Source: Kitasatospora sp. MAA19 (GTDB lineage Bacteria; Actinomycetota; Actinomycetes; Streptomycetales; Streptomycetaceae). From it: 64,000 bases of DNA. The stretch spans positions 1 to 64,000 of the forward strand of contig NZ_JARXYZ010000017.1 in NCBI RefSeq assembly GCF_029894125.1, read 5' to 3'. This document shows, in pieces, positions 1 through 8,513 of this stretch. Under the pieces are notes generated by a model. It saw only the letters and a list, made by a program, of their open reading frames with translations. It ran no database searches and was not told the DNA's origin. The first letter of the stretch is position 1. Each line of letters opens with the position of its first letter. The translations under genes were made by a program, and so were the position numbers.

Positions 1-1
1 C

Positions 2-100
2 GCCTGGCTCCACACCTACAATCACCACCGCGGACACACCGCACTCGCAGGCCAACCACCCGCAAGCCGCATCCCCAACCTCACGGGACAGAACATCTAG
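2..100 (+). mobile_element. IS481-type transposase, C-terminal end only
   Basis: The first 33 codons in this frame (AWLHTYNHHRGHTAL and on, stop TAG at 98-100) match the conserved C-terminal end of IS481-family DDE transposases, the retroviral-integrase-like core with its W-x6-H-R-x-H tail. The gene enters from outside the window, so I cannot tell whether it is intact. I did not find a clear terminal inverted repeat between the stop and the next gene. Confidence 0.7.
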
Positions 101-119
101 GGCCTGCCGTCACGTGCGG

Positions 120-740
120 TCAGGCGGCCGGCCCGGGGCGCCGGGCGCCGGCGAACTCGCCCGCCCAGCGCGGGACGTCCAGGACGTGGTCGACCTGGGC
201 CACCAGCGTCCCGGTGCGCTCGGCGTGGATCATCGCGCCGTCGCCGACGTGGATTCCGACGTGGTGCAACGGCGCGTCCGGGCGGGAGAAGAAGAGCAGG
301 TCGCCCGGGGCGAGGGCGCCGCGCTCCACCGGCGCGCTGCGGTGGAACTGGGCGACGGTGTAGTGCCCGAGCTCGACGCTGCCGTGGCTGGCCAGGTACC
401 AGCAGTGGAGGGACAGTCCGCTGCAGTCGAAGCCGACCGTGCTCTCGCCCAGGCAGGTGCCGTCGAGGTAGCCGTTCTCCTCGTCGCAGAAGCCGAGGCT
501 CGCCCCCAGCCGGTCGCCGCCGCCCCAGGCGTACGGCACGCCGATCTGGGCGGCGGCCACCTCGGCGACCCGGCGGCCGAGGGCGGCGGACGGGAGGGCC
601 GGGGGCGCCGCGTGGTTCGCGGCTCGGGCCGCGGCCGCGGGGGCGAGTGCCGGGATGAGTCCCGCCCCGAGCGCCAGGCCCAGCATCCGGCGCCGCCGGA
701 CTCCGAAGGCCTCGTCGCGATACGGCGGTTGGGATTCCAT
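120..740 (-). CDS. NlpC/P60 family secreted cell-wall hydrolase
   Basis: A 206-residue protein with a Tat-like or Sec-like N-terminus (RRRR at 15-18 followed by a hydrophobic, Ala-rich stretch to about residue 41), so probably exported. The remainder is an NlpC/P60 (C40) papain-like domain. The catalytic Cys is C106 in FDCSGL, and the His is H160 in LHHVGIHVG. The family cleaves gamma-D-Glu-diaminopimelate bonds in peptidoglycan stem peptides. It stands alone, next to a transposase remnant on one side and the divergent RidA gene on the other. The length suits a single-domain NlpC protein without a separate wall-binding module. Confidence 0.85.
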   Translation of the reverse strand: MESQPPYRDEAFGVRRRRMLGLALGAGLIPALAPAAAARAANHAAPPALPSAALGRRVAEVAAAQIGVPYAWGGGDRLGASLGFCDEENGYLDGTCLGESTVGFDCSGLSLHCWYLASHGSVELGHYTVAQFHRSAPVERGALAPGDLLFFSRPDAPLHHVGIHVGDGAMIHAERTGTLVAQVDHVLDVPRWAGEFAGARRPGPAA

Positions 741-953
741 CGATGACCCCTGGTGTTCGGCGCGCCGTCGACGCGCGCGGTCGGAGGCACCAGGATTCCG
801 GCCCGGCGGGTCGGCCCACCATCACCCATACCGGTGAATCGTGGGCGCACCGGGCCCGAGGTAAAGGGGAAACCGCTGGTAAATGGTTTGACGGTCGGTC
901 AGGAGAAACCAACGATGGGCGCAAATGTTCGGTCGAGACCTTCGGAGTGCCCC

Positions 954-1358
954 ATGAGCAGTGCCGTCAAGCTGATCCGAAACTCCCGCCTCACCTCGGC
1001 CGTCGACTACGCCTATGCGGCCGTGGTCGACGCCCCGGCCCGCTCGCTCTGGCTCGCGGGCGCCTGCCCGCTCGACGCCGAGGGGCGGACGGTCGCCGTC
1101 GGCGACTACGAGGGCCAGGCCCACCAGGTGATGCGCAATCTGATCACCACCTTGGAGGACGCCGGAGCCGGGCTGACCGACATCGCCCGGACGACGGTGT
1201 ACGTGGCCTCCGCCGACCGGGCCGACCTGGTGGCGGTGTGGAACGTGTATCGCGAGTACATGGGGGAGCACGACGCCCCCAGCACCCTGCTCGGCGTCTC
1301 GGTGCTCGGCTACGACGACCAACTGGTGGAGGTGGAGGCGGTGGCCGTGCTGCCCTGA
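954..1358 (+). CDS. RidA family protein
   Basis: A 134-residue protein with the YjgF/YER057c/RidA fold pattern: SLWLAGACPLDAEG near the N-terminus, then a long helix region, TTVYVAS and a C-terminal strand ending in EVEAVAVLP. RidA proteins hydrolyse reactive enamine/imine intermediates of PLP enzymes. The start at 954 has GGAG at 944-947. An upstream in-frame ATG at 915 has an AGGAG at 901-905 and would add 13 residues, so the start is uncertain. The family arginine usual in RidA active sites is not obvious to me, so it may be a divergent subgroup with another substrate. Confidence 0.8.
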   Translation: MSSAVKLIRNSRLTSAVDYAYAAVVDAPARSLWLAGACPLDAEGRTVAVGDYEGQAHQVMRNLITTLEDAGAGLTDIARTTVYVASADRADLVAVWNVYREYMGEHDAPSTLLGVSVLGYDDQLVEVEAVAVLP

Positions 1359-1360
1359 CG

Positions 1361-1377
1361 CCCGCCGGCGCGGCGGG
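1361..1377 (+). terminator. Short GC hairpin after the RidA gene
   Basis: CCCGCCG and CGGCGGG pair around a 3-base loop, two bases after the stop codon. There is no T-run, as is common in high-GC actinomycetes. Weak evidence on its own. Confidence 0.4.
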
Positions 1378-1507
1378 AGTTGCGCCGGCCCGGCGACCGG
1401 TCCCCCCGTAGGCCTCCGCCGAGCCTCGTGCGGTCGTCCGGCGTATTCACCGGTGTGGTTGTGGAGCCTCCGGGATCGGCTTCCGGGCCCTGGATGTCCG
1501 AATTCAG

Positions 1508-1526
1508 ATACCGATCGTTCGGTTTT
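1508..1526. promoter_or_regulatory. ARE-like palindrome upstream of the first receptor-type TetR gene
   Basis: The core ACCGATCGTTCGGT (1510-1523) is a near-perfect palindrome with ACCGA/TCGGT arms. That is the half-site pattern of autoregulatory elements bound by gamma-butyrolactone receptors (ArpA/ScbR/TylP family). It lies about 200 bp before the start of the receptor-type gene at 1726, inside an otherwise gene-free stretch of 367 bases (1359-1725), so autoregulation is plausible. A T-rich half-site-like run (TTTGGTTTTG) also lies at about 1695-1704. Confidence 0.5.
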
Positions 1527-1725
1527 CTGCTGCCAGGTGGCGTGCGGCGCCGACCCCGCTTTTGGCCACCCGTCGACGGGCCGGCGACCCGTGGGCAAAG
1601 TGCGGACCATGCGGTGGGGAGGGGGAGCGTTTGAGGCGATTCGCCGACATCGTCTTGTCGGCCGTAGGCCACCGGTAGCTAAGATACGGGGTGTTTGGTT
1701 TTGTTTTCCGGGAGCTCTGGGTGGG

Positions 1726-2454
1726 GTGGTTGCGGTGGTACGGCAGGAGCGGGCGCTCCGGACGCGTCGGCTGATCCTGGAGGCGGCGGCGTCGGTCTTT
1801 GACGAGTTCGGCTACGAGGGCGCCACCATCGGCGAGGTGGTCTCGCGGGCCGGCGTGACGCGCGGTGCGGTCTATTTCCATTTCGCCTCCAAGCGGGATC
1901 TGGCCCAGGGTGTCGTCGAGGAGCAGTTCGTCCAGGACGGTGTGCCCGAACGGGTCTGCAAACTCCAGGAGTTCGTGGACACCGGGATGGTGGTGGCCTA
2001 TCTGATGCCACGTGATCCGCTGCTGAGCGCGGGGGCCCGGCTCTCCCTCGGCCAGGACGTCTTCGACGACCTCGGCGGCGGTGCGATCCCGGGCTGGATC
2101 AGCCGGTTGGAGGCGCTGCTCGTCGCCGCGGGCGAGCGAGGCGAACTGCTGCCGCACGTCGTCCCGGCCGACACGGCGTGGTTGGTCACGGCCGCGTGGA
2201 CGGGTGTGCAGATCCAGTCGCAGAAGCTCTCCGGGCGCGCCGACCTCGAGCGGCGGGCCGCCGGGCTGTTTCAGCACCTGATGCCGAGCGTCGCGGTGCC
2301 GGGTGTGCTCGGCTCGCTGCAGATGGGACCGGACCGCGGCGCCCAGGTGGTCGCCGAGGTGGCGGCCGCCCGGGCGGCGGCGGAGGGTGCCGAGGCGCCG
2401 GGCGAGTCGCAGCCGGAGGCGCAGGTGGTCGCGGACGGGGTCGGTGTGGGCTGA
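1726..2454 (+). CDS. Gamma-butyrolactone receptor-type TetR regulator (first copy)
   Basis: A 242-residue protein. Residues 5-60 form a TetR helix-turn-helix (RTRRLILEAAASVFDEFG, then GATIGEVVSRAGVTRGAVYFHF), the signature of the ArpA/ScbR/TylP receptor and pseudo-receptor family. The ligand-binding half carries the family motif FxSAGARLS-like LLSAGARLSLGQD and a Trp-containing ITAAWTG-like segment, and there is a low-complexity Ala/Glu tail. These proteins repress pathway regulators by binding ARE palindromes and release DNA on binding a butyrolactone-type signal. The GTG start at 1726 has GGGAG at 1710-1714; another GTG at 1735 is possible. Its neighbours (SARP and a second receptor) form the usual regulatory triad. 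No butyrolactone synthase (AfsA-type) gene is present in the window. Confidence 0.85.
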   Translation: MVAVVRQERALRTRRLILEAAASVFDEFGYEGATIGEVVSRAGVTRGAVYFHFASKRDLAQGVVEEQFVQDGVPERVCKLQEFVDTGMVVAYLMPRDPLLSAGARLSLGQDVFDDLGGGAIPGWISRLEALLVAAGERGELLPHVVPADTAWLVTAAWTGVQIQSQKLSGRADLERRAAGLFQHLMPSVAVPGVLGSLQMGPDRGAQVVAEVAAARAAAEGAEAPGESQPEAQVVADGVGVG

Positions 2455-2745
2455 CGGTCCGACAGCGGCCGGAAGTCTCGCTGGCCGGTGCGGAGTTGAT
2501 CGAGGCTCGGTGGCCTCCCTGCTCGCGGGGGCGTCCGAGCGGCGGCAGACCGGGCGATGGTCGGCCGGCCGGCGGCCGGCTGGTCGGTGGTCGGTGCGGG
2601 TGTGGGCGAATTGGCGGCGGCGCGGGATCCATGGGGGTCCGACGCCGCCTTCGGTTTGTCCGTGCACGGATGCGCTGCGTGCCCGGGTCGTGGCACGGCG
2701 TGGATGCCGCGCCACGACCTTGGTGGCGGCCATTCATCCCACGGA
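2455..2745. other. Gene-free spacer between receptor and SARP genes
   Basis: About 290 bases of GC-rich sequence with GGCCGGC-type repeats around 2555-2590. I see no convincing coding region here. The following 50 bases are AT-richer and hold the SARP promoter. Confidence 0.5.
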
Positions 2746-2770
2746 AACAAACAGCGCGTTCGGTTTTGTA
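2746..2770. promoter_or_regulatory. ARE-like site 1 in the SARP promoter
   Basis: Imperfect palindrome with ACAAA and TTTTGT arms around a GC core (ACAAACAGCGCG... to CGGTTTTGT). It resembles the receptor-binding elements of butyrolactone systems and lies directly upstream of the TTGACA at 2771. Confidence 0.5.
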
Positions 2771-2796
2771 TTGACAAACCGCGCGTCCTGTTTTTG
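2771..2796 (+). promoter_or_regulatory. SARP promoter -35 box overlapping ARE-like site 2
   Basis: A perfect TTGACA at 2771-2776 overlaps the second imperfect palindrome at 2774-2796 (ACAAACCGCGCG against CCTGTTTTTG). Two such sites back to back, one covering the -35 box, are what a receptor-repressed SARP promoter looks like in the tylosin and similar systems. The matching -10 box is weak (about 2794-2800). A transcript from here would start downstream of 2801 and favours the GTG at 2885 as the SARP start. Confidence 0.5.
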
Positions 2797-2884
2797 ACTG
2801 GTGACAGTCGCCCTAGGGGTGTCGACCCGGGTGCCAGCCGCGGCGGATCGGCCTGCGGCGTTCCGTGTGATTGGGGTGGTCATC

Positions 2885-3733
2885 GTGGAAATTCGGGTGC
2901 TCGGGGCGCTGGACGTCCGGGTGTGCGGAGTGTCGGTGGTGCCGTCGGCGCCGAAACCGCGTCAAGTCCTGGGGCTGCTGGCCCTGCGGGCCGACCAGGT
3001 CGTTCCGGCCGGGGTGCTGGCCGAGGAACTGTGGTCGGGCCGCCCGCCGCGCAGCGCGCGCACCACCGTGCAGACGTACGTGCTCCAGCTGCGCGACATG
3101 ATCGACCGGGCGCTCGCCCGGGTGGGCACGGCCGCAGGGGTCTCCTGCGCCAAGGACGTGCTGGTGACCTCGCCCGGCGGCTACATGCTGAACAGCGGCG
3201 GCGGGTTGACGGATGTCCGCGAGTTCGAGCGGCTCGCCGGCATGGGCTACCGGGCCATGGACGGCGACGACCACCCGCTGGCCGCCAGGATGCTCGGCGA
3301 GGCGCTCGGCCTGTGGCGTGGGCCGGCCTTCGCCGATGTGCCCGCGGGCGGCCAACTCGCCGTCGAGTCCAAGCGGTTGGAGGAGACCCGGCTCTGCGCC
3401 CTGGACCAGCGGATCGAGGCGGACCTACGGCTCGGGCGCCACCGTGTGCTGCTCGCCGAACTCACCGTCCTGGTCGACCGCTACCGCACCCACGAGAGCC
3501 TGCACGGCCAGTACATGATCGCCCTGCACCGCTCCGGCCGACGAGGCGAGGCCCTGGAGGCCTACCAGCGCCTGCGCAACACCCTGGTACGGGAGCTGGG
3601 CATGGAACCCTCGGCCGGGCTGCGGCGGCTGCAGCGCTCCATCCTGCTGGCCGGCCCGGAGCGCCCGGACCGCGAAGCGGCCGGGGCCACAGCGCCGGAG
3701 GCGGCCACGGCCAGGTTCACCAGGGTCGGCTGA
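2885..3733 (+). CDS. SARP-family transcriptional activator
   Basis: A 282-residue protein of the short SARP type. It starts EIRVLGALDV and has an OmpR/PhoB-like winged helix to about residue 100 (APKPRQVLGLLALRADQ, then TVQTYVLQLR), followed by the bacterial transcriptional activation domain with TPR-like helices (WRGPAFADVP, HRVLLAELTVLVDRYRTHE, LHRSGRRGEALEAYQRLR). SARPs bind direct heptamer repeats and recruit RNA polymerase to biosynthetic promoters. The longer reading from GTG 2801 would put the start at or before the predicted transcription start, so I prefer 2885. The gene sits between two receptor-type TetR genes and has ARE-like sites in its promoter. Its targets cannot be seen; the nucleoside cluster 9 kb away is a candidate. 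Confidence 0.85.
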   Translation: MEIRVLGALDVRVCGVSVVPSAPKPRQVLGLLALRADQVVPAGVLAEELWSGRPPRSARTTVQTYVLQLRDMIDRALARVGTAAGVSCAKDVLVTSPGGYMLNSGGGLTDVREFERLAGMGYRAMDGDDHPLAARMLGEALGLWRGPAFADVPAGGQLAVESKRLEETRLCALDQRIEADLRLGRHRVLLAELTVLVDRYRTHESLHGQYMIALHRSGRRGEALEAYQRLRNTLVRELGMEPSAGLRRLQRSILLAGPERPDREAAGATAPEAATARFTRVG

Positions 3734-3818
3734 GGACGCGCGGAAGACGCCGGCGCCGCCGGGGCGCCGCTCGGGTGTGGTCGGAACGTGCTTGTCGTTG
3801 TGAGGGGTTGTGGGTCGG

Positions 3819-4499
3819 GTGGTGCAGGAGAGGTCGGAACGGACGCGCGGACGGCTGGTCGAGGCGGGGGCGGTGCTGTTCGACCGCTGCGGCTACGCCG
3901 GCGCCACGCTCGGCGAGATCGCCGGTGCGGCGGGAGTGACGAAGGGCGCGCTCTACTTTCACTTCGTGTCCAAGGAGGAGCTGGCCCAGGCGGTGTTCCA
4001 GCAGGCCGAGCGCTTGCTGCGCAGAGCCTGCGGCGCCCTGCGCGCCACCTCCTCCCCCCTCCAGGCGCTGATCGACCTGGGCCACTGGCTGGTCGACGCC
4101 CTGGAGTCGGACGCCGTGGTCCGCGCGGCGTTCCGGCTCGGCCGGGAGGGTGGCGGCTGGCAGCCGCAGGCCGCCGTGCCCCCTCCCGGCGGAGTCGCCT
4201 CCGGCGCCCTGGTCGCGGGTATGCGGGGCTTCCACGGCGTCTGGGCCGGTGTCGTCCGGGACCTGCTGACCGGCGCCCGGCGGGCCGGTGAGCTGCGTGA
4301 GCGCACGGGCGCGCTCGGGCCGGAGACCCTGGTCGTGGCGGCAGCCTGCGGGCTGGAGGTGGTGTTCGGCGACGGCTGCCCGGGCGAGGAGCGCGCCCTT
4401 CGCGTCGGCGCCCTGTGGGAGTGGCTGCTGCCCTGCCTCGTCCCCCCGGGCTCCGCCGACGGCTACCGGACCAGGCCGCTGGCACCGCTGCCCGGCTGA
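3819..4499 (+). CDS. Gamma-butyrolactone receptor-type TetR regulator (second copy)
   Basis: A 226-residue protein with the same HTH signature as the gene at 1726 (RTRGRLVEAGAVLFDRCG, GATLGEIAGAAGVTKGALYFHF) but a shorter and divergent C-terminal half, with fewer of the conserved ligand-pocket residues. That is typical of pseudo-receptors, which often sense late pathway products. The start at GTG 3819 is chosen because GAGGGG at 3802-3807 gives 11 bases of spacing; GTG 3810 would leave only 2. It lies 85 bases after the SARP stop, in the same direction. Receptor versus pseudo-receptor status is inference. Confidence 0.8.
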   Translation: MVQERSERTRGRLVEAGAVLFDRCGYAGATLGEIAGAAGVTKGALYFHFVSKEELAQAVFQQAERLLRRACGALRATSSPLQALIDLGHWLVDALESDAVVRAAFRLGREGGGWQPQAAVPPPGGVASGALVAGMRGFHGVWAGVVRDLLTGARRAGELRERTGALGPETLVVAAACGLEVVFGDGCPGEERALRVGALWEWLLPCLVPPGSADGYRTRPLAPLPG

Positions 4500-4620
4500 G
4501 CCCCGGCGGCCTGCGCCACCCCGCCGGGCGGGCGGCTCAAGAGTAGGCGGGTCAAGGGCGGGTGGTTCAAGGGTGAGCGGGTGGGGCGTTCCGTACGGCG
4601 CGCCCCACCCGGTGCGCTGG

Positions 4621-5403
4621 TCACGCCGAGCGGAGGCGCTCCGCCAGGCCGGCGGCGGTGAAGGCGGCCACCAGGTCGTCGCGGTCCTCGGTGAAGTGGG
4701 CCCAACTGTCGTGGTGGACGGGGACCACCCGGCGGGCGTCGAGGATCCTGGCGGCCTCGGCGGCCTGGGCGCTGTCCAGGACGAGGGGCGCGCCGTCGAA
4801 GAGAGCGGGGAAGCGGGGCGCCCCGGCGAACAGGATCGCGGTGTCCACGGGTGCGAACCGTTGGGCGATCTCCTCGACCAGGGGGAGTGAGGCGTTGTCG
4901 CCGCTGACGTAGACGGTGGGCAGCCCCTCCCCGGTCAGTACGAAACCGACGACCTGGCCGGTGACCGCCTCGACCTCCGCGCGGGACCCGGGCCCGTGGA
5001 GGGCGGGAACGCCGGTCACGGTGACGGTGCCGCCGCCGGGGCGGTCCAGCGTGATGGACTCCCAGTCGGCCAGCCCCCGGGCCGTCCCGCCGAGGCGCCG
5101 GCCGCCGCCGGGAGTGGTGAGGGTGAGCGGGACGTCGGCCAGCAGCGCCCGGCCGGAGTGGTCGAGGTTGTCGGGGTGCTCGTCGTGGGAGAGCAGGACG
5201 ACGTCGACGCGGCCGGTGTCCGCGGGGCTTCCGGCCGAGGGCGCGGTCTTGGTCAGCAGTGGGCCGGCGGGCCGCTGGTAGTCGCCCGGCTCGTCGAAGG
5301 TCGGGTCGGTGAGGAACCGCAGGCCGCCGTAGTCGAAGAGGGCGGTCGGGCCGCCGAAGAGGCGGACGGGGAACTGCTCGACGGTCGTGTCGGAAGAAGC
5401 CAT
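4621..5403 (-). CDS. MBL-fold metal-dependent hydrolase (UlaG-like)
   Basis: A 260-residue protein of the metallo-beta-lactamase fold. It has LLSHDEHPDNLDHSG, a variant of the HxHxDH metal motif (here H-D-E-H-x-D-N-x-D-H), a later HG in ALHGPG, the D of YVSGDN, and VPVHHDSW near the C-terminus. This arrangement is that of the UlaG/RomA-like L-ascorbate-6-phosphate lactonase-related group; the substrate is unknown. The start at 5403 has AGGTG upstream on the minus strand. It is divergent from the ABATE/CGNR regulator at 5494 across a 90-base region full of inverted half-sites, so that regulator probably controls it. Confidence 0.8.
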   Translation of the reverse strand: MASSDTTVEQFPVRLFGGPTALFDYGGLRFLTDPTFDEPGDYQRPAGPLLTKTAPSAGSPADTGRVDVVLLSHDEHPDNLDHSGRALLADVPLTLTTPGGGRRLGGTARGLADWESITLDRPGGGTVTVTGVPALHGPGSRAEVEAVTGQVVGFVLTGEGLPTVYVSGDNASLPLVEEIAQRFAPVDTAILFAGAPRFPALFDGAPLVLDSAQAAEAARILDARRVVPVHHDSWAHFTEDRDDLVAAFTAAGLAERLRSA

Positions 5404-5415
5404 GGCGAAGTACAC

Positions 5416-5481
5416 CTCACGGATTGAAGCGGTTTATCCGTGAGAAAAGCTAGCCCGTTCTCACGGATGAGCGCAACCGCT
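5416..5481. promoter_or_regulatory. Divergent promoter with a three-half-site operator
   Basis: CTCACGGAT occurs at 5416-5424, as its inverse at 5436-5444, and again at 5460-5468. The last two belong to a perfect 11-bp inverted repeat (ATCCGTGAGAA at 5436-5446 and TTCTCACGGAT at 5458-5468) with an 11-base spacer. An outer AGCGGTT/AACCGCT pair (5428-5434, 5475-5481) nests around it. This lies exactly between the divergent MBL hydrolase and ABATE/CGNR genes, so it is probably the operator of that regulator. Confidence 0.65.
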
Positions 5482-5493
5482 ACCATGAGATTC

Positions 5494-6090
5494 ATGACGG
5501 AGACCGACGACGACCCCGCCCCGCCGCCTGCGACGGGCGAGCAGCAGTACCCCTCGATCGCCCTGGTCAACAGCGCCGTCACGCTGCCCGGCGGACACGT
5601 GGTCGACCGCCTGGGCACACCGGCGTCCGCCGAACAGTGGCTCCTGGAGCACGAGCTCGCGCCCGCCGACGCCGGCCTGCGGGAGATGTGCACGGCGCAG
5701 GTGCGCTCGATGCGGGAGCAGATCAGGACCTTGTTCGCGGCCCGGGTCGCGGAGCTGCCCGCGCCCGCCTCCGCGCTGACCGCCGTCAACGACGCCCTGA
5801 CGCGTCTCCCCACCGCCCGGCTGCTGCGGTGGGACGACGGCAACGGCCCCTACCGTGCCGCACCGCACCCCACCACCGAGATCGTCGACCACGCCCTGGC
5901 GACCCTCGCCGCCGACGCCGCGGACCTGCTCACCGGGCCCGACGCCGTCCGCCTCACCGCCTGCGGCTCCACCCCGTGCACCCGGTACCTCCTCCGGCAC
6001 GGCCGCCGCCACTGGTGCTCCACCCGCTGCGGCGACCGCGCCCGCGCGGCCCGCGCCTACGCCCGACGCACCCGGCCCCAGCCGGACTGA
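5494..6090 (+). CDS. ABATE-domain/CGNR zinc-finger regulator
   Basis: A 198-residue protein. The N-terminal 130 residues match the ABATE (putative stress-induced regulator) domain layout, with a conserved LVNSAVTLPGGHVVDRL segment. The last 45 residues are a CGNR zinc finger (C-x4-C about 12 residues before the WC-x3-C pair: CGSTPCTRY, then HWCSTRCGDRARA). These are one-component DNA-binding proteins of unknown ligand. The start at ATG 5494 is chosen; ATG 5485 is also in frame. It is divergent from the MBL-fold hydrolase with palindromic half-sites between them. Confidence 0.85.
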   Translation: MTETDDDPAPPPATGEQQYPSIALVNSAVTLPGGHVVDRLGTPASAEQWLLEHELAPADAGLREMCTAQVRSMREQIRTLFAARVAELPAPASALTAVNDALTRLPTARLLRWDDGNGPYRAAPHPTTEIVDHALATLAADAADLLTGPDAVRLTACGSTPCTRYLLRHGRRHWCSTRCGDRARAARAYARRTRPQPD

Positions 6091-6237
6091 CCGCCCCGGC
6101 GGGAACCCGGGGCCGTGCCCGCGCGTCCCGCCGGTCCCGCCCGCCCGCCGGCCCGCCGGCCGGGTCGGGTCGGCGGGTCGGGTCGGGGGCCGCGTTCGGC
6201 CGGGCCGAATGTCAGTGCGGCTCGCCATGATGGCGGT

Positions 6238-8304
6238 ATGAAGGACGCAGCCACCATGGCCTCTCCCGCCGCCCCGGCCTCCCCGCAGGCCTACGCCGAT
6301 GCCGTCGCCGCCGCCGTACGGGCCGCCGCCGCGTACTACGCCGACGGCGCCACCCCGCTCGGCGACGACGAGTACGACGCCCTGGTGCGGGCGATCGAGG
6401 CCTACGAGCGCGAGCACCCGGACGAGGTGCTGCCCGAGTCGCCCACCGGCAAGGTGGCCGGTGGCGCGGCGGTCGGCGACGTCCCGCACAGCGTGCCGAT
6501 GCTCTCCCTCGACAACGTCTTCTCGGCCGAGGAGCTGGAGTCCTGGGCGGCCGGCCTGGAGCGTCGACTCGGTCGCCCGGTCGCCGCCTGGTGCGTCGAG
6601 CCGAAGCTGGACGGCCTCGCCATCGCCGCCCGCTACCGGGCCGGCCGGCTCACCCGGGTGCTGACCCGAGGTGACGGCCTGGCGGGGGAGGACATCACCG
6701 CCGCGGCCGACGCCGTGCTCGGCCTGCCCGACCGGCTCGCCGAGCCGGTCGACGTCGAGCTGCGCGGTGAGGTGCTGCTCACCCACGAGCAGTTCGAGCA
6801 GGCCAACGCCGTCCGTACCGCCCACGGCGCCACCCCGTTCGCCCACCCGCGCAGCGGCGCGGCCGGCACCCTGCGAGCCAAGGACCGCGCCTACCGCGTC
6901 GAGCTCACCTTCTTCGCCTACGACGCCCTCGGCCTGCCCGGCCTCGACCACGCCGAACTGCTGGTCCGGCTGGCCGCCCTCGGCGCCCACACCGCCGCCG
7001 GCACCGCCGCCGCGCCGCGCCGCTGCGCCACCCTCGCGGAGGCGCAGCAGCGGATCGACGAGATCGCCGGCCTGCGCGCCGCGCTGCCCTTCGGGATCGA
7101 CGGCGTCGTGGTGAAGGCGGACGCGGTGGCCGACCAGGAGGCGGCCGGGTCCGGCTCCCGCGCGCCGCGCTGGGCGGTCGCCCGCAAGCTGCAGGCGCAG
7201 CACCAGGTCACCCGGCTGCTCGGCGTCGAGTGGAACGTCGGCCGCACCGGGATCATCGCGCCCCGGGCCGTCCTCGAACCGGTGGTGATCGACGGCGTCA
7301 CCGTCACCTACGCGACCCTGCACAACCCGGCGGACATCGAGCGCCGCGGCCTGATGATCGGCGACCAGGTGTTCGTCTACCGGGCCGGCGACGTGATCCC
7401 GCGCGTCGAGGCGCCGTTGGTCGACCAGCGCACCGGCGCCGAGCAGCCGATCGCCTTCCCCGAGGTCTGCCCGCGCTGCGGTGACGCGATCGACACCTCC
7501 GAGCAGCGCTGGCGCTGCGTGCGCGGCCGGGCCTGCCAGGCGGTGGCCTCGGTGATCTACGCGGCCGGGCGCGACCAGCTCGACATCGAGGGCCTCGGCG
7601 GCACCCGGGCCGTCCAGCTGGTCGAGGCCGGGCTGGTCGCCGACCTCGCCGACCTGTTCACCCTCACCCGGGAGCAGCTGCTCACCCTGGAGCGGATGGG
7701 CGACACCAGCGCCGACAACCTGCTCGCCGCCATCGAGACCGCCCGCAGCCGCCCCCTGAACCGGGTGTTCTGCGCCCTCGGCATCCGCGGCACCGGCCGG
7801 ACGATGTCCCGCCGGATCGCCGCGCACTTCGGCAGCATGGCCGCGATCCGCGCCGCCGACGCCGAGGCGCTGGCCGGCGTGGACGGCATCGGAGCCGAGA
7901 AGGCCGCTGTGATCGTCACCGAACTCGTCGACGTGGCGGCGCTGTTGGACCGGCTCGCGGCCCAGGGCGTCGGTGCCGCGGTGACCGAGCCGACCGCTCC
8001 CGCCGCCACGTCTGCGGACGGCGGCTCGGCGGCCACGGACGGCACCGCCGCGGGCCCGCTGGCCGGACAGAGCGTGGTCGTCACCGGCAGCATGACGGGC
8101 GCCCTCGCCGAACTCTCCCGCAACGCGATGAACGAACTGATCGAACGCGCCGGCGGCAAGGCCTCCTCCTCGGTGTCCAAGCGCACCACCCTGCTCGTCG
8201 CGGGCGAGAAGGCCGGTTCCAAGCGCGCCAAGGCCGAGGAGCTCGGCGTGGCGGTCATGACCCCGGAGGAGTTCGCCGCCCTGGTGGCCGACCAGCTCGG
8301 CTGA
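6238..8304 (+). CDS. ligA: NAD-dependent DNA ligase LigA
   Basis: A 688-residue protein with the full LigA architecture. It has an adenylation domain with K123 in the KLDG motif ([10 protein letters not shown]), an OB fold, a four-Cys zinc finger (C411, C414, C427, C433), a helix-hairpin-helix block (about 455-590) and a C-terminal BRCT domain (about 610-688, [12 protein letters not shown] onward). It seals nicks using NAD+ in replication and repair. The start at ATG 6238 is chosen over the long upstream GC reading; ATG 6256 is also possible. The N-terminal region is Ala-rich and deviates from the usual LigA start, and streptomycetes often carry a second divergent LigA, so this may be the paralogue rather than the essential copy. 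Confidence 0.92.
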   Translation: MKDAATMASPAAPASPQAYADAVAAAVRAAAAYYADGATPLGDDEYDALVRAIEAYEREHPDEVLPESPTGKVAGGAAVGDVPHSVPMLSLDNVFSAEELESWAAGLERRLGRPVAAWCVEPKLDGLAIAARYRAGRLTRVLTRGDGLAGEDITAAADAVLGLPDRLAEPVDVELRGEVLLTHEQFEQANAVRTAHGATPFAHPRSGAAGTLRAKDRAYRVELTFFAYDALGLPGLDHAELLVRLAALGAHTAAGTAAAPRRCATLAEAQQRIDEIAGLRAALPFGIDGVVVKADAVADQEAAGSGSRAPRWAVARKLQAQHQVTRLLGVEWNVGRTGIIAPRAVLEPVVIDGVTVTYATLHNPADIERRGLMIGDQVFVYRAGDVIPRVEAPLVDQRTGAEQPIAFPEVCPRCGDAIDTSEQRWRCVRGRACQAVASVIYAAGRDQLDIEGLGGTRAVQLVEAGLVADLADLFTLTREQLLTLERMGDTSADNLLAAIETARSRPLNRVFCALGIRGTGRTMSRRIAAHFGSMAAIRAADAEALAGVDGIGAEKAAVIVTELVDVAALLDRLAAQGVGAAVTEPTAPAATSADGGSAATDGTAAGPLAGQSVVVTGSMTGALAELSRNAMNELIERAGGKASSSVSKRTTLLVAGEKAGSKRAKAEELGVAVMTPEEFAALVADQLG

Positions 8305-8320
8305 GGGCCGGACCATCGGT

Positions 8321-8424
8321 GCCGAGCCCCGAGCCCCGAGCCCCGAGCCCCGAGCCCCGAGCCATCGGTGCCGAGCCCCGGGCCGTGGGTGCCGAGCCCC
8401 GGACGACCGGAGCCGAGCCCCGGA
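8321..8424. repeat. Tandem CCCGAGC/GTGCCGAGCCCCG repeats
   Basis: Directly after ligA, the 7-base unit GAGCCCC is repeated at least five times (8331-8371). The longer unit GGTGCCGAGCCCCG recurs three times with variants up to 8424. No coding potential or strong hairpin seen. It looks like slippage-generated repeats. Confidence 0.7.
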
Positions 8425-8513
8425 ACACCGGTTGATCACCGGCGTCGGCGGTGCGGTAGGGTAACCGACGCCGAGTATGACCGCGACTCAAGGAGGTGAG
8501 CCCCATTACCGGT

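Noticed and set aside
2801-2884. Longer SARP start at GTG 2801
   Set aside because: It would precede or coincide with the transcript start set by the TTGACA at 2771, and the SARP fold begins at the later GTG.
5461-8439. A 992-residue minus-strand frame over ligA
   Set aside because: Antisense shadow of ligA and its neighbours. The plus strand shows a full NAD ligase.
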